From Candidatus Altimarinota bacterium (GTDB taxonomy: Bacteria > Patescibacteriota > Gracilibacteria > RBG-16-42-10 > JAQVLK01): a DNA stretch of 55,625 nucleotides. Within the stretch, counting starts at the first letter, position 1; each line of letters opens with the position of its first letter. The notes beneath the pieces were generated by a model. The model saw only the letters and a list, made by a program, of their open reading frames with translations, was not told where the DNA came from and searched no databases. Positions 32,501 through 42,300 of this stretch are shown one piece after another. The translations under genes were made by a program, and so were the position numbers. The stretch spans positions 1 to 55,625 of the forward strand of contig JAQVLK010000004.1 of the NCBI GenBank assembly GCA_028704165.1, read 5' to 3'.

Positions 32501-35500
32501 CGGTAGCCTGTGTGACAGAATTTATGACAACCGTAACCGTAGAGCTGGCAGCTTCGATCGTGTTACCATAAGCTCCTTGATTGATACGATTACCATTTGG
32601 CTCCGGTTCATTCGTATAACTTGAGCTTGGATTACCGGCGTCCCTACTTGGAGAAACTGAATTGAGATGAATATCAGGAGTTGAATTGTTTAAAAAGAGA
32701 GGATCTGCACTAATGGAATTCGCATCTGCACTAATACCGGAAAGCTCCTTGTTGTCAGTGTCATAGATATTATTGTAATCTAAGATAGTTCCGTTAGCAT
32801 TGCTGACAGTAAGTTCGGTACTGTCATTCATAGTTATGATACTATTTTTGATAGTGTTCGTATCGGGTTGGTCCTCTGGATCTACATCTCCTCTAATTGA
32901 TATACCAAAAACTCCGTTATCATAAACAGTGGCGTTTTCTATACGGTTAGTATCAGAATTACCTTCTATTGCTATACCACTGTTGGCGTTTTTATAAATA
33001 CCACTATTGAGAATTGAATTACCAGAACTATCTCCCACAAAGACACCTCTTAAGGTATTGGAATAGCTGAAATTGCGGAATAAAACATTACTATCAGCAA
33101 GATTGAACTTGAAGCCATCTTGAGAGTTGGAGCGACTGGTATTGGAAGTGAGAGTGTTCTGATCGGAATCTTGGAATAAATAGAAACCATTCTGGGAATT
33201 TGAATAGACAGTATTACTATTTAAAGTATTTTTTGTTGAGTTTACCAAATAGATTCCATTTCCTACGTTGCTATATACAGAGTTGCTGCTGACTGGCGTA
33301 TTTGAGTCAGCATTTAAGAGATACAGACCATGACTTCCATTGTTGTGAATACTATTATTACTAATATTATTGGAATCAGAATCAACCAAATGAATTCCAT
33401 AACCATTGTTAGAATAAATCTCATTATTGGTAATAGTGTTTGAGTTGCTAGCATTGCTCAGATAAACACCATGATAATTATGGTGAATCTTAGAGTTGGT
33501 TAAACTCAATCCTTCGGATTTCACACTACCATCAACAGAGTTGATATAGAATCCATAGCGATTTTCGTAATTTGCTCCTAGGTAACTAAGATCTGCATAA
33601 TCAAGAGATAAATAAGCACCATCCTGAGCATAGATGTAGGCATTATGCAGAGAATCCTTGGTGACAGCTGTAATTGTTGCAAGATTTTTGGCATCACCAG
33701 TTACATGCAATTCTCCTGTACTTCCCACTATAATCCCGTTCATACCGGACTGACTGCTGGAATCTGACTCCATTTCTAATACATCCCCTCCATAAATTCT
33801 CAAATTACCATCTAGTGTAATATTTTCTGTGGATTGTAATGTTTGTGCCGTACTGGAACTAAAAGCCAGAGTGCCACCACTTTCAATAATAACACTGCGG
33901 ATGCTTGTTTCACTTGAATCCAGAGTGATCGTATCACCACTCAAGATCGTTACACGGTCGATGGCAGTCGGAGTAACTGAAGCGGGAGTGACTCCTTCTA
34001 ATTCCTCCCAGCTATCACTATCACTCCATGGACCTCCGCCCTCACCATTCGAATTCAAGTAATTGGCGGGTCTGCGAGTTGTTGTGTCTGACCATGCTGA
34101 TGCAATACTTGTGTTCTGTGGATTGGCAGCTTTGGTTCTCACGGTATAACTGGTATCAGGATCTGTATCGGAAAGAGTTACGGTATCCCAAGTACTGGCT
34201 GTTTGCCAAACCGGCGTAGCAGAAGGCAGACCTAGAGCATTGATATATTTCTCATTCCAGTTGCTATCTGTCGGAGTACTGGAGGAAATTTGGATCGCGT
34301 AAAGAACAGTCTCACTTGCTGCCTCGTTGCCATTGGCATTAACACTAACATCAAGTGAACTCAAGGTAGGATTACTAACTGTTGGGGCGGCCGGAACAAG
34401 TGGATAAACACAAACTGTAGTAGTGTTCTCAGAAACAATATAGTTCCCGAAATCATCAGTATGTTTGGCCTTAATACCATTCAAACAGTCGTTACCATCT
34501 AGTGTAGTCAAGAAAGATTTTGCAGCAGGGCTGGCAGTGTTGCTGTCTCCGGCACTGTAGACTGAGTAGCCAGCATTGTTCAAATTGTAGGCAAATTCAT
34601 TCGTATTCGGATTTGTTTCTGTGAAGGAGGCTGTGAGAGCAAAGGTTGTGCCGGAGGTCAATGTACCGGTACTAAATGCTACAGCTGAGCTGACAGCAGG
34701 ATTGATATTATCAATAGTGAGAGACGTGCTATCTATAACCTCCACCGTTCCGTCACTCAATGTTACCTTGAGATAATAAGTACCCTCGCGATCTGGTAAA
34801 TCACTTTTGCTGTTCCAAGCAAAAGTCACATTATTACTTACCACACTTTCAGCACTGGCACTTACTATACGGGTGTTGGTACCGGAACCTAGCTGGTAGC
34901 TGGAACTGTTATTGATATCCGGAAGGCCACCGGAATCTTGATAGCTAGCGGTAGCAGTACCTGTGAGAGTTGTTGCTGTATAAGTCCCTTCTAAGCTACT
35001 TGAATACTCAATCTTAGCTTGCAAATCGAGACCAACGGCGTTGGCTGCAGTGATGGAAATATTTACAATTCCATCACCATTGCTACTCTGGCTAGCTGAA
35101 TTAATGTTCAGAGTTGGAGATTCGTAAGTAGTGGCCTGACACGCTTCCTCACTAAAATCAGAGCTAGCCGTAACGCTAGCTGGGTTGGCTGCCTTAGTTT
35201 TGAGACAGTATTCATTATATTGCTGCAAATCACTTAGAGTGATGGTGTCCCATTCGGATTGAGATTGCCAGACCGGTGTCACAGAAGGCGTTCCATCAGC
35301 TGAAACGTATTTCCCAACCCAAGCTGTGTCCTCCGGAGCATATGCATTTTGAGGAGTGGCACTGGTCACATAGATTGCATAGTCTACGTCTCCTAGTTCG
35401 GATTCATGCTCAACAACGGAGATATCTATACTTGAGGTATCAGCGTTACTAAGGCTTGGCGCTTCCGGTGTAAGTGGAGTCACATAGTAAACTTCAGATT

Positions 35501-38500
35501 CAGCACTAGTACTGTTGCCATACTTATCTAGGTGTTCGACCTTAACCTGCAATGAATCATCTCCATCCAGGGCGGTATCAGTATATTCAGTTAATCCAAT
35601 CTCTATATTTCCCGGACTCGTAGTATCCCCCTCAACAATATCAGCAGCTATGGGCGTGCTGTAACTACCGGCATTCTTTTTATAATAATAGAGAGTACGG
35701 TCCGGATATCCCTCAGTGATCTCTCCCGGAACAACAGTTAGAGCATCGTCTGTTGATATAGGTACACTCAAAACACTAGCAGTAGAGATTGTTGGACTTA
35801 CATTATCTATTCCAAAAGAAGTTGAAGTTACCCAGGAAACAGCGTTCAAACTACCATCATTTGCTCTGATTCTGATATAAACCACATCATCTTCTGTGTT
35901 GGCAAGATCAGTATCAGTGTCCCAGATAAAAACATGATCAGTACCAGGATAAGAACTTCCCGCCAGTCCGGTCAGTCCTTCACTGGCACCTCCTGCATCA
36001 GTCGCATCGTACCAGTTACTACCATCGGTTGAATACTCGATACCGGTTGAAGCTGTTTGACTGATGTTGAGAGTAGCAGCCTCTTCGTCGATTAAGTTAT
36101 AGTTGATAGTTAACTCTCCTCTATTCCATCTATCAAAATCATTATCAAGAGTCACAACCGGAGTTGTGTTTCCGAGATAGTGATAACCCAAATCTACTGT
36201 TCCCAAATCAGGGTAACTGTCACTTCTAGACGTTGTAGTATTCAATCCCAAACTTACAGCCGTAGCTGAACCGGCATCGAAAGCGGCTGATGTACTTACT
36301 TGACCGGCCTCAACATGTGAAAGGTGAAAATCATAATTCTCGGCAGCGACAAAGAGGGGATCAGTGAAGATATCGCCAGTACCCTGACTCACTCCACTGT
36401 AATTTGTACTATTGTTGTAGTAATTGTTGTAAGTTGAAGAGACGGTAGCCGTAAAAGAACGACTGATTCCCAAGTTACTATCTGTAATAATATTGTTCTG
36501 GGCATCAATGTTAGCAGCTCCCACTTCACCTGATTCTGCTTCTATTGCCACAGCATCAATGCTGTACAGGGTATTGTTGCTGACGTTAGCTTGACATCCA
36601 CTATAAGTAGTTGTTCCCAAACAATATACTCCTTTAGAAAGATCGAAGAATAAATTATTAAAGACTTCCACATCCTCGACATCTTTCACGAGCAGAGCAT
36701 TCACACCGTCACTTATGGAGTTTCCGTCAAAGATATTATTTCTAAGAACTGTATTATCCCCAATAACTTTTAAGGCATAATAAGCTCCATCATCCGGAAT
36801 CCCTTCAAAATTAATTTTCTCAATGGTCTGGTCTCCGTAAAGAAGCAGACCGTTACTTATAGGATTTCCGAAACTGAAGTGAGTCGTAGTGTTGCCATCA
36901 CCACTGATTAAGATTCCTTTTGCTAACCTGATTGGAAAGCTTTCTCCGCTACCATCGTAGGTGCCGGCTGCAACACTTACAGAACCGGTACTGGTATATT
37001 GTGCAGCGTGAGTTAGAGTTTCCCAAGGAGATGCGCTTGATCCATCACCTGTTGAATCATCTCCTGTTGTTGAAATATATGAATTCTCACGATGAGGACA
37101 TCCTGATTCTCCAGCTCCTTCATAAGCTCCGATGTTAACGCCGCCTTCACCAGCGTCTAGAGAACTGGAAGCGCTGCATAGATCATAGTCCGCATTCAGA
37201 TAATCTTGAAAGAGAGGATTGGATGAAATCATATTTTCCCCGAGACTGCATTCGTCATTGTATTCCAAGATACCATTACTCCAAATATTATTGTAATCAA
37301 AGGTCGTAGAGTCTGAGCAGTAAATTCCTCCTTCTTCATTTAAACTTAGGATATTATTTTTGATAGTTGGTGCCGAGGAATTAGATTGTTCGATACCAAA
37401 AGATCCATTGCGGTCTATGGTGTTCTGACTGACCAGAGAGAGCGCCTCCGGACTGGCAATCCTGATACCATGTCGCTCGTTATGATAAATATGATTGAGA
37501 GTCATTTCCGCTCCCAGTCCCTGCAAATTGATACCATTATCAAAGTTGTCATGGATGATATTGCCGGTAATTTCAGCATAGGCTGAAGAATCAGGTGAAG
37601 AGGCAATTCCATCTCCACCCATATTACTAATATTGTTGTCGGCTATCATGATATCGCTGGCGAAAGCATCGATATAAATACCTGAACCGGAAGAACCATC
37701 GCCCGCACCTGAGATAGTGTTGCCTGAAACCTGCATTCCCATAGTGCCGTCAAAACTGACGACATGACCATTACCGCTATTTACTAGACCGAAACCACTG
37801 ATTACTCCCAGGATTGTCGAAGTCTCTGAGCCATCTATCAGGATAGTGGGGTTGCTACTGCTGGTGATGGTAGGATTGGAGACTCCGGTGAGAGATAAGT
37901 TGGGAGTATCGATTACCAAAGTTTGAGCATAAGTTCCACTAGCGACATTGATATCAGCCGTCTCCCAGCCCAAAGCTACTATAACTCTCTGGGCTGCATT
38001 TTCGGCATCCTGTAAGATAGTCGTGTCAGCTGTGGAGAGAGGAGTATTACCATTAATTGTCGTGGCAACATAGACGGTTTGATCGGCAGTTCTTTGGGCT
38101 GTACCTGCACTTGGAGCATAACCTAAGTCACTAGAGTTATCAGAAGCTGTTCCGGCACAAAGAGAATAGTCCTGCAAACTAAAGTCAGCATTGGCGGCAT
38201 CAGTATAGAATGGGTTGATGTAGATTTCACCGGTGCCGGTGCTTACACCATTAAAATAATTATTGGTATTGTTCCAGAAATTATTATAAGAATTTTCTAC
38301 ATTGGCATCGCTAGAAGAAATCGCCGTGACATTATTACTAAAAATATTGTTAGTAATAACAACCGGAGAGATTGGTGTTTGTGTTATCCAGACACCATGA
38401 ACTCCAAAGGAGTGTATAGTATTCTGATCAATTGTGGCAGTTGCTCCGACTGCTATTTTTATAGCGTTATTACTACCGTTGTAGAAAAGATTTCTCTGTA

Positions 38501-41500
38501 TAGTCAGATTTGAGTCGAGGGAAACATCTAAAGCAGTATTCCCCACGTTCCTAAAGATATTATCCTCCAGTATAGTATTGTTGTTTGCTCCAAAAAGCTG
38601 TACAAAAGCCAAGCCTGAGATGGAGGCATCAAAAATATTATTAGAAATGACGCATCCGGAAACATCTATGATACGTGTAAGGTCTTCTCCTCCCTCAAAT
38701 TCTCTCAAAAATTTCAAGCCATCTACTGTCACATTATCAGCACTAATTATCAGGATTGGATCTGTTGTTTCTCTATTTGTAATTGTAACAGATGCAGCTC
38801 CAGCGCCTTGCAAAGTTGTATTAGCTTGGGAAATGGTTAAGGCCAAACCATCATAAGTTCCCGCTGCGAAGTACAACTTTCCGGATGCCCAAAGAAGTCT
38901 GCCTCGTACGAGATCCAAAGCTTTGAGAGCTTGCTCGGGATCCGTGTTATCGGCGCTAGTTCCAGGAGTATTGCCGACGAGCTCATCGTCCACAATCACG
39001 CCGGTCTCAACCGCACGAGCACTCAAAGAAGCAGCGGGCTGATAACCAAGATTGACACCATCTTGACCAGTATCGACCAAGAGTGAGTAGTCCTGCAAAG
39101 TATAATTTACGGTCTCGGCAAAGAAAGGATTGACCGAGAGATCACTCGCAGCAGCAGCAACACCAGCAGAAAAGTCGACAGTATTATTCCAAATGTTATT
39201 GTAGCTATTACTTGAATCTGCATCACTTGAATTTATACCAACTCCGTTTTCGTTAATCGTATTATCCGTAATAACTACGGCAGCACTCGCACTGGTAATT
39301 TCGATACCATCGCCACTGTTGGCTACGATGGTATTATTGTCGATGGTCGCACTTGCTCCGTTGATATTGATACCATCACCAGCACCTGAAGTAATTAAGT
39401 TTCTTTGGATAGTGGGGTTAGCTGAGGAAGTAATAGAGATGGCAGCTCCGGCACTTTCTCTAAAAATATTGTCCTCAATCAGCGTATTATTATTGGCGCC
39501 GGTCAGATAGATCGAACTGGAATTAGCACTAGTAAAGAGATTATTTGAAACCGTAGCGCCGGCGTAATTACCGATACTTAGCGTATTCACTGAACCAGCA
39601 GCGCTATTATCCAGAGTAAAACCGTCGATCGTGATATTGGCTGCGCTGACTGTGAAATTGGGATTAGAACCATTATTGTTAATAGTTGTAGTAGCAGCTC
39701 CTTCCCCTTGTAAAGTTGTACCTGCACCATCAGCTGTTAAAGTAAAATTATTATAAGTTCCTGCCAGAAAATTGAGTGTCCCGACAGTCCAAGTAAGTCT
39801 GGTCTTGGCAGCCTTGGTGGCGTTGTAGGCATGAGAAGCTACGATACTGTCAGCTGTGACTCCGGGAGTGTTAGCATCGATACTTGTTCCCAAGATCACG
39901 CCGGTAGACTCTTCTCTAACTGCCACCACCGCGTCTGACTCATAACCGATATTTGCTCCTGCCTCGGATGTCCCTGCTAGCAAAGAATAGTCCAGCAGGC
40001 TATAATCATCACTGTCTAGGTTAGTGTAAAAAGGATTTACATAAAGTTCATTGGTGCCAAGTGTTTGAGGAGGTAATCCAAAAGGAAATTGACTATTTAC
40101 GCTATTGCCCCAGAAATTATTGTAATTTGACTCAACAGCTAACTTTTCGTCAGTAATGTAAATACCTGTCGTATTGTAACTGATCGCGTTATTTTTTGGT
40201 CTTAGAATTGGACAGGGATCTAAATACCCCCCGGTTTTTATATTAGGAACAGTATTACATGTTAAGCCTCCAAACCTATATCCGACGATACCATTGCTGG
40301 TATTATCAATCGTATTGTTAGTAATAGTGCAAACAGAAGAAACCGGTAGATTATATAAATAAATACCATTCTCAACATCGTAAATCAGATTTTCAGTAAT
40401 GGAGCAGATATTTGCTCCACTCACATAGATACCATTGTCCGTCGTTACACCGTGAATAGTGTTGCCTGTCGCAGTTAAGCTACCCAGCGAGAGAATCGCA
40501 GTGCCTGATATTTCACTAAAAACACTATTCGAAACAGTCTTTGTACCTGTTCCGGTACCGATCGAGATCGCGTGCGCAGTGCCGGCTCCGGAATCAAGGA
40601 AAGTAAGACCGGCAATGCTGATATCTGAAAGTGAGTTGGCTACACTGATAATAGGAGCGCTGGTATCACCCGTGATCGTAACAAGTTCAGCACCCTCCCC
40701 TTGGATGGTGGTGTTACTTTGCGTAACACTAATACCTTGATCGCTATACTCTCCTTCCTCGATGTAAAGGAGTGAACTCGCCCAACTCAAGGCACTACGA
40801 ACATCAGTCAGAGCAGCCATGGCCTCGCTCGGAATTTCACTATCACCGCCATTTAAGGGAGTGTTACCGTTAATACTGGCTTGGACCATCACACCTTCCG
40901 TCACGGAGCGCGCCGTACTCTGGGTCTGATCCCAACCAATATTTTGTCCCTCGTCAGCAGTTCCCACCAAGAGCGACTTGGCCTGCAATGTGAAATCATC
41001 ACTATCACGATCAGTATAAAAAGGATTTACAAAAAGATCATTGGCACCTGCGGATTGCCCAGAAAGATTAGTACCGTTCCCGAAATAAGCGTTATAATTA
41101 CCGGTAATAGTGGAGCTACTATTATATAAACCGTAAGAGGTGTTATAGGTGATAGCATTATCAGTTACCGTAGCGGTACTGGCAGAATTGGCTCTGATCC
41201 CACTATCATTCCCGTCGATGGTATTGTTATCGATCGTACAAGCAGTGACAGCATCCATCTCTATTCCGGCGGTACCGTTAGCATAGATTGCATTTTGATC
41301 GATACTGGTGCAGGTCGAAGCAGCTGTTGCATTAATACCGGCAGCACCATTACTGTAGATTTTACTATATTTGACCGTGAAGGTCGCGCCCGAGGTCTCG
41401 ATACCATCGCTACCATTACTATAAATCTGATTACCGGTGCCGGTAATGTTTAATGTGCCGGAAGCAACAGCAATTCCGTTGTCAGCATTACTATAGATCA

Positions 41501-42197
41501 GGTTATTATTCCCGAGTGTAGCAGAACTGCTTGAGAGCTCGATACCATTTGCCCCACTGGTATTAATGTTATTGCCGGTTGAACTATTTAGGACACTTGT
41601 ATAGCTTAAAACAACTCCAGCATTGGCAATTCCCGAAATTGTGTTGTTGTTCATGGTCAAGGTACTCGTAGTACTCGCTGTCACACCGTAAGAGCTGCCT
41701 GAAATATTATTGTCGCTTAAGGTAACTGTGCCCTGATCGACAGCAATGGCTGTGCCAGTAAGATCTGTCAATATACAGTTTGAGATAGTTGCAGTTGCCA
41801 AACTAACATTGATACCATTGGCCTTGCCTTTGCCTGAGGCAAGGAAGCGTATTCCACTTATACTGACCGTGCCGCGACTAATGGTGAGAATCGGAGCTGT
41901 ATTTGACCCGGAAATAACAGGCCCGCCGACACCTGTCATTTTTAAATCTTTTGTATCCGTACTTAACCCTTCCTCCTTATAGGTCCCAGCTCTGACCTCG
42001 ATGACATCCCCAGTCCGCGCAGCAGTAAGAGCCGCGGCAATTGAGGTATGTGTACAACCAACTGTTAGTGTGGGACAAACAACATAGGTCGTGGCAGCCC
42101 AAGAAAATTCTCGTAATTGCCAGAAACTCACGAAGAGTGTCGCTACAATCAATAGACTTAGAAAAAGTCCTTGGTAAGTATTTTTTTTGTATTTCAT
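29550..42197 (-). CDS. Giant multi-domain surface protein (4215 aa)
   Basis: Sec-type signal segment (residues about 9-34), then a predicted large outer-surface protein. Residues about 36-1980 are six tandem modules rich in right-handed parallel beta-helix sequence (N-x-I, G-I/A-x repeats). Several end in a NPF(Y/F)..(D)(Y/F)(T/S)L-type joint near 390, 720, 1020, 1326, 1660 and 1946. About 1983-2715 are Ig/Fn3-like modules (WSDSDSWEELEG begins the next part). About 2750-3180 are a NosD-like beta helix with a short N-S-x-x-N-x-I repeat. Further Fn3-like modules are followed near 3568 and 3683 by two SdrD-B-like domains, then a Cys-rich motif (about 3787-3810) and a third B-like domain near 3820. 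An acidic linker, a last domain, a membrane helix (about 4172-4193) and a basic tail (RHSYKQRQQSAGKKKISR) end it. Role is unknown: adhesion, sugar binding or shell are guesses. Last of four genes in the run. Confidence 0.9.
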   Translation of the reverse strand: MKYKKNTYQGLFLSLLIVATLFVSFWQLREFSWAATTYVVCPTLTVGCTHTSIAAALTAARTGDVIEVRAGTYKEEGLSTDTKDLKMTGVGGPVISGSNTAPILTISRGTVSISGIRFLASGKGKANGINVSLATATISNCILTDLTGTAIAVDQGTVTLSDNNISGSSYGVTASTTSTLTMNNNTISGIANAGVVLSYTSVLNSSTGNNINTSGANGIELSSSSATLGNNNLIYSNADNGIAVASGTLNITGTGNQIYSNGSDGIETSGATFTVKYSKIYSNGAAGINATAASTCTSIDQNAIYANGTAGIEMDAVTACTIDNNTIDGNDSGIRANSASTATVTDNAITYNTSYGLYNSSSTITGNYNAYFGNGTNLSGQSAGANDLFVNPFYTDRDSDDFTLQAKSLLVGTADEGQNIGWDQTQSTARSVTEGVMVQASINGNTPLNGGDSEIPSEAMAALTDVRSALSWASSLLYIEEGEYSDQGISVTQSNTTIQGEGAELVTITGDTSAPIISVANSLSDISIAGLTFLDSGAGTAHAISIGTGTGTKTVSNSVFSEISGTAILSLGSLTATGNTIHGVTTDNGIYVSGANICSITENLIYDVENGIYLYNLPVSSVCTITNNTIDNTSNGIVGYRFGGLTCNTVPNIKTGGYLDPCPILRPKNNAISYNTTGIYITDEKLAVESNYNNFWGNSVNSQFPFGLPPQTLGTNELYVNPFYTNLDSDDYSLLDYSLLAGTSEAGANIGYESDAVVAVREESTGVILGTSIDANTPGVTADSIVASHAYNATKAAKTRLTWTVGTLNFLAGTYNNFTLTADGAGTTLQGEGAATTTINNNGSNPNFTVSAANITIDGFTLDNSAAGSVNTLSIGNYAGATVSNNLFTSANSSSIYLTGANNNTLIEDNIFRESAGAAISITSSANPTIQRNLITSGAGDGININGASATIDNNTIVANSGDGIEITSASAAVVITDNTINENGVGINSSDADSSNSYNNIWNNTVDFSAGVAAAASDLSVNPFFAETVNYTLQDYSLLVDTGQDGVNLGYQPAASLSARAVETGVIVDDELVGNTPGTSADNTDPEQALKALDLVRGRLLWASGKLYFAAGTYDGLALTISQANTTLQGAGAASVTITNRETTDPILIISADNVTVDGLKFLREFEGGEDLTRIIDVSGCVISNNIFDASISGLAFVQLFGANNNTILEDNIFRNVGNTALDVSLDSNLTIQRNLFYNGSNNAIKIAVGATATIDQNTIHSFGVHGVWITQTPISPVVITNNIFSNNVTAISSSDANVENSYNNFWNNTNNYFNGVSTGTGEIYINPFYTDAANADFSLQDYSLCAGTASDNSSDLGYAPSAGTAQRTADQTVYVATTINGNTPLSTADTTILQDAENAAQRVIVALGWETADINVASGTYAQTLVIDTPNLSLTGVSNPTITSSSNPTILIDGSETSTILGVISGFGLVNSGNGHVVSFDGTMGMQVSGNTISGAGDGSSGSGIYIDAFASDIMIADNNISNMGGDGIASSPDSSAYAEITGNIIHDNFDNGINLQGLGAEMTLNHIYHNERHGIRIASPEALSLVSQNTIDRNGSFGIEQSNSSAPTIKNNILSLNEEGGIYCSDSTTFDYNNIWSNGILEYNDECSLGENMISSNPLFQDYLNADYDLCSASSSLDAGEGGVNIGAYEGAGESGCPHRENSYISTTGDDSTGDGSSASPWETLTHAAQYTSTGSVSVAAGTYDGSGESFPIRLAKGILISGDGNTTTHFSFGNPISNGLLLYGDQTIEKINFEGIPDDGAYYALKVIGDNTVLRNNIFDGNSISDGVNALLVKDVEDVEVFNNLFFDLSKGVYCLGTTTYSGCQANVSNNTLYSIDAVAIEAESGEVGAANIDAQNNIITDSNLGISRSFTATVSSTYNNYYNNSTNYSGVSQGTGDIFTDPLFVAAENYDFHLSHVEAGQVSTSAAFDAGSATAVSLGLNTTTSRSDSYPDLGTVDLGYHYLGNTTPVVTLDNDFDRWNRGELTINYNLIDEEAATLNISQTASTGIEYSTDGSNWYDATDAGGASEGLTGLAGSSYPGTDHVFIWDTDTDLANTEDDVVYIRIRANDGSLNAVSWVTSTSFGIDNVSPTISTASVLSVPISTDDALTVVPGEITEGYPDRTLYYYKKNAGSYSTPIAADIVEGDTTSPGNIEIGLTEYTDTALDGDDSLQVKVEHLDKYGNSTSAESEVYYVTPLTPEAPSLSNADTSSIDISVVEHESELGDVDYAIYVTSATPQNAYAPEDTAWVGKYVSADGTPSVTPVWQSQSEWDTITLSDLQQYNEYCLKTKAANPASVTASSDFSEEACQATTYESPTLNINSASQSSNGDGIVNISITAANAVGLDLQAKIEYSSSLEGTYTATTLTGTATASYQDSGGLPDINNSSSYQLGSGTNTRIVSASAESVVSNNVTFAWNSKSDLPDREGTYYLKVTLSDGTVEVIDSTSLTIDNINPAVSSAVAFSTGTLTSGTTFALTASFTETNPNTNEFAYNLNNAGYSVYSAGDSNTASPAAKSFLTTLDGNDCLNGIKAKHTDDFGNYIVSENTTTVCVYPLVPAAPTVSNPTLSSLDVSVNANGNEAASETVLYAIQISSSTPTDSNWNEKYINALGLPSATPVWQTASTWDTVTLSDTDPDTSYTVRTKAANPQNTSIASAWSDTTTRRPANYLNSNGEGGGPWSDSDSWEELEGVTPASVTPTAIDRVTILSGDTITLDSSETSIRSVIIESGGTLAFSSSTAQTLQSTENITLDGNLRIYGGDVLEMESDSSSQSGMNGIIVGSTGELHVTGDAKNLATITAVTKDSLHNAYIYAQDGAYLSLDYADLSYLGANYENRYGFYINSVDGSVKSEGLSLTNSKIHHNYHGVYLSNASNSNTITNNEIYSNNGYGIHLVDSDSNNISNNSIHNNGSHGLYLLNADSNTPVSSNSVYSNVGNGIYLVNSTKNTLNSNTVYSNSQNGFYLFQDSDQNTLTSNTSRSNSQDGFKFNLADSNVLFRNFSYSNTLRGVFVGDSSGNSILNSGIYKNANSGIAIEGNSDTNRIENATVYDNGVFGISIRGDVDPEDQPDTNTIKNSIITMNDSTELTVSNANGTILDYNNIYDTDNKELSGISADANSISADPLFLNNSTPDIHLNSVSPSRDAGNPSSSYTNEPEPNGNRINQGAYGNTIEAASSTVTVVINSVTQATDGSGYVTVNYSLTNGSPLQHSMKIEYSQDNGQTYYDPHLIARSTGTLNNNETYQLQNLTPGIEGATFVWDSKNSLNKNGSLDSLFEDDMRIKLTTYAEVDNAPVTSSQFELDNKLPAVTEAVAFVNPPTTADTQLTLGVAFSEDNPYLNQFAYALNTETYGAYLTGQYNTASPSDLIASLSQALDGDDYFSKLKALHRDTLGNETITESLVPVYITPLIPSKPSASNITNSSAKVIVKANSQETGNVLYAIYIDDTSPEDSVWNSKYLNQSGNPSATPVYQTLATWGGTTGITMNDLNENTSYFVKVKASNPKSQTTTSAFSSGLELKTSGATAQTASISGSVFQDQNQNGTPEANEAGIPNISVRLYSDSNANGIFESSDTIIDTDQTSSSGHFAFTSLPLSTYFVQVNSSGIPENYLSTGEETLKVILNSDFSAAYFGYYVEEEPTVIEYGSISGKVFSDADRDGKLDAGEQALTGIELSLKLASVSVASVDTNSQGNFNFPELVAGSYTVSLDPPSGMEITTAENLSVTLATGENKTGLLFGLYAEEEQTEESCSDGILNQDEEGIDCGGVCPPCTEEPSANTATISGIVYIDQNMNSGFDNSDLAIAAANLVLYRAADNTAIASSESGTNGSYLFSAVANGNYVVRIDESNLGADLIAITDSSQNVNILNQNSKANVDFAYYLYEESTPAEDDEPSAEDELEIRDDDPEEIKAEKESKIQEEISDTIELAEQEVLFATKKRSLNLSIDEGNGISVTPDTDVQVMVNAGDKAVLRVETLLEYRGLKVDTLYPHDYDGDGIYNLNFKSPHLGEHNLKTVIYYADGSIATIENKVIVDPEGYIYETLSDGQEKRISNALITLYHLNNLSNEYEAWPAINFNQVNPQITQKQGTYQFLVPSGKYYLEIEAPGYHSKQTDIFEVNVTRPIHLNIELQARFRINTALLKYLLIILALALISWLTIHTRHSYKQRQQSAGKKKISR
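30770..30845 (-). other. Cys-rich DCGG motif in the giant protein
   Basis: Encodes CSDGILNQDEEGIDCGG and VCPPC, five cysteines in about 24 residues, between two SdrD-B-like domains. The pattern C-x-DG-x2-N-x2-E-x3-DCGG-x-C-x2-C is a known small module in large secreted proteins of several bacteria. The other domains of this protein contain few cysteines. Confidence 0.6.
32650..34050 (-). repeat. NosD-like beta-helix repeat region of the giant gene
   Basis: Encodes consecutive units of about 22-26 residues with motifs such as NTITNNEIYSNNGYGIHLVD and NNISNNSIHNNGSHGLYLLN, each with inward Ile/Asn positions. These are parallel beta-helix coils. It differs in coil register and in density from the six modules in the first half. 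Confidence 0.75.
36330..42100 (-). repeat. Six tandem beta-helix modules in the giant gene
   Basis: Joint sequences such as NPFYTDRDSDDFTLQ, NPFYTNLDSDDYSLL, NPFFAETVNYTLQD, NPFYTDAANADFSLQD and SNPLFQDYLNADYDL mark module ends about 900-1000 nt apart, near 41030, 40040, 39140, 38220, 37220 and 36360. Each joint is followed by LLVGT/LLAGT-type text and then GNTPG/GNTPL. The modules are protein-level repeats that have diverged at DNA level. Confidence 0.7.
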
Positions 42198-42300
42198 GGG
42201 AAGGTCGCTTTATTTAAATTTATGTAAAATTTTAACAAACCAGCTTGGAATAGATCACCAATTGCTGGCAATCTATTTAGTTTGTTTTTATTTTTTATTT
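42198..42300 (-). other. Spacer before the giant gene, structured
   Basis: The 103-nt spacer between the 952-aa gene and the giant gene contains AACAAAC and GTTTGTT, CCAGC and GCTGG, and AATAGAT and ATCTATT as complementary pairs on the same strand. They could form alternative hairpins. No good promoter or terminator is evident. It could be an attenuator or RNA-processing site; the evidence is weak. Confidence 0.3.

Noticed and set aside
29550..42197. CRISPR or DNA tandem-repeat array in the giant gene
   Set aside because: The periodicity is at protein level (beta-helix coils and joints). There is no constant DNA repeat with equal unique spacers, and the frame is open throughout.
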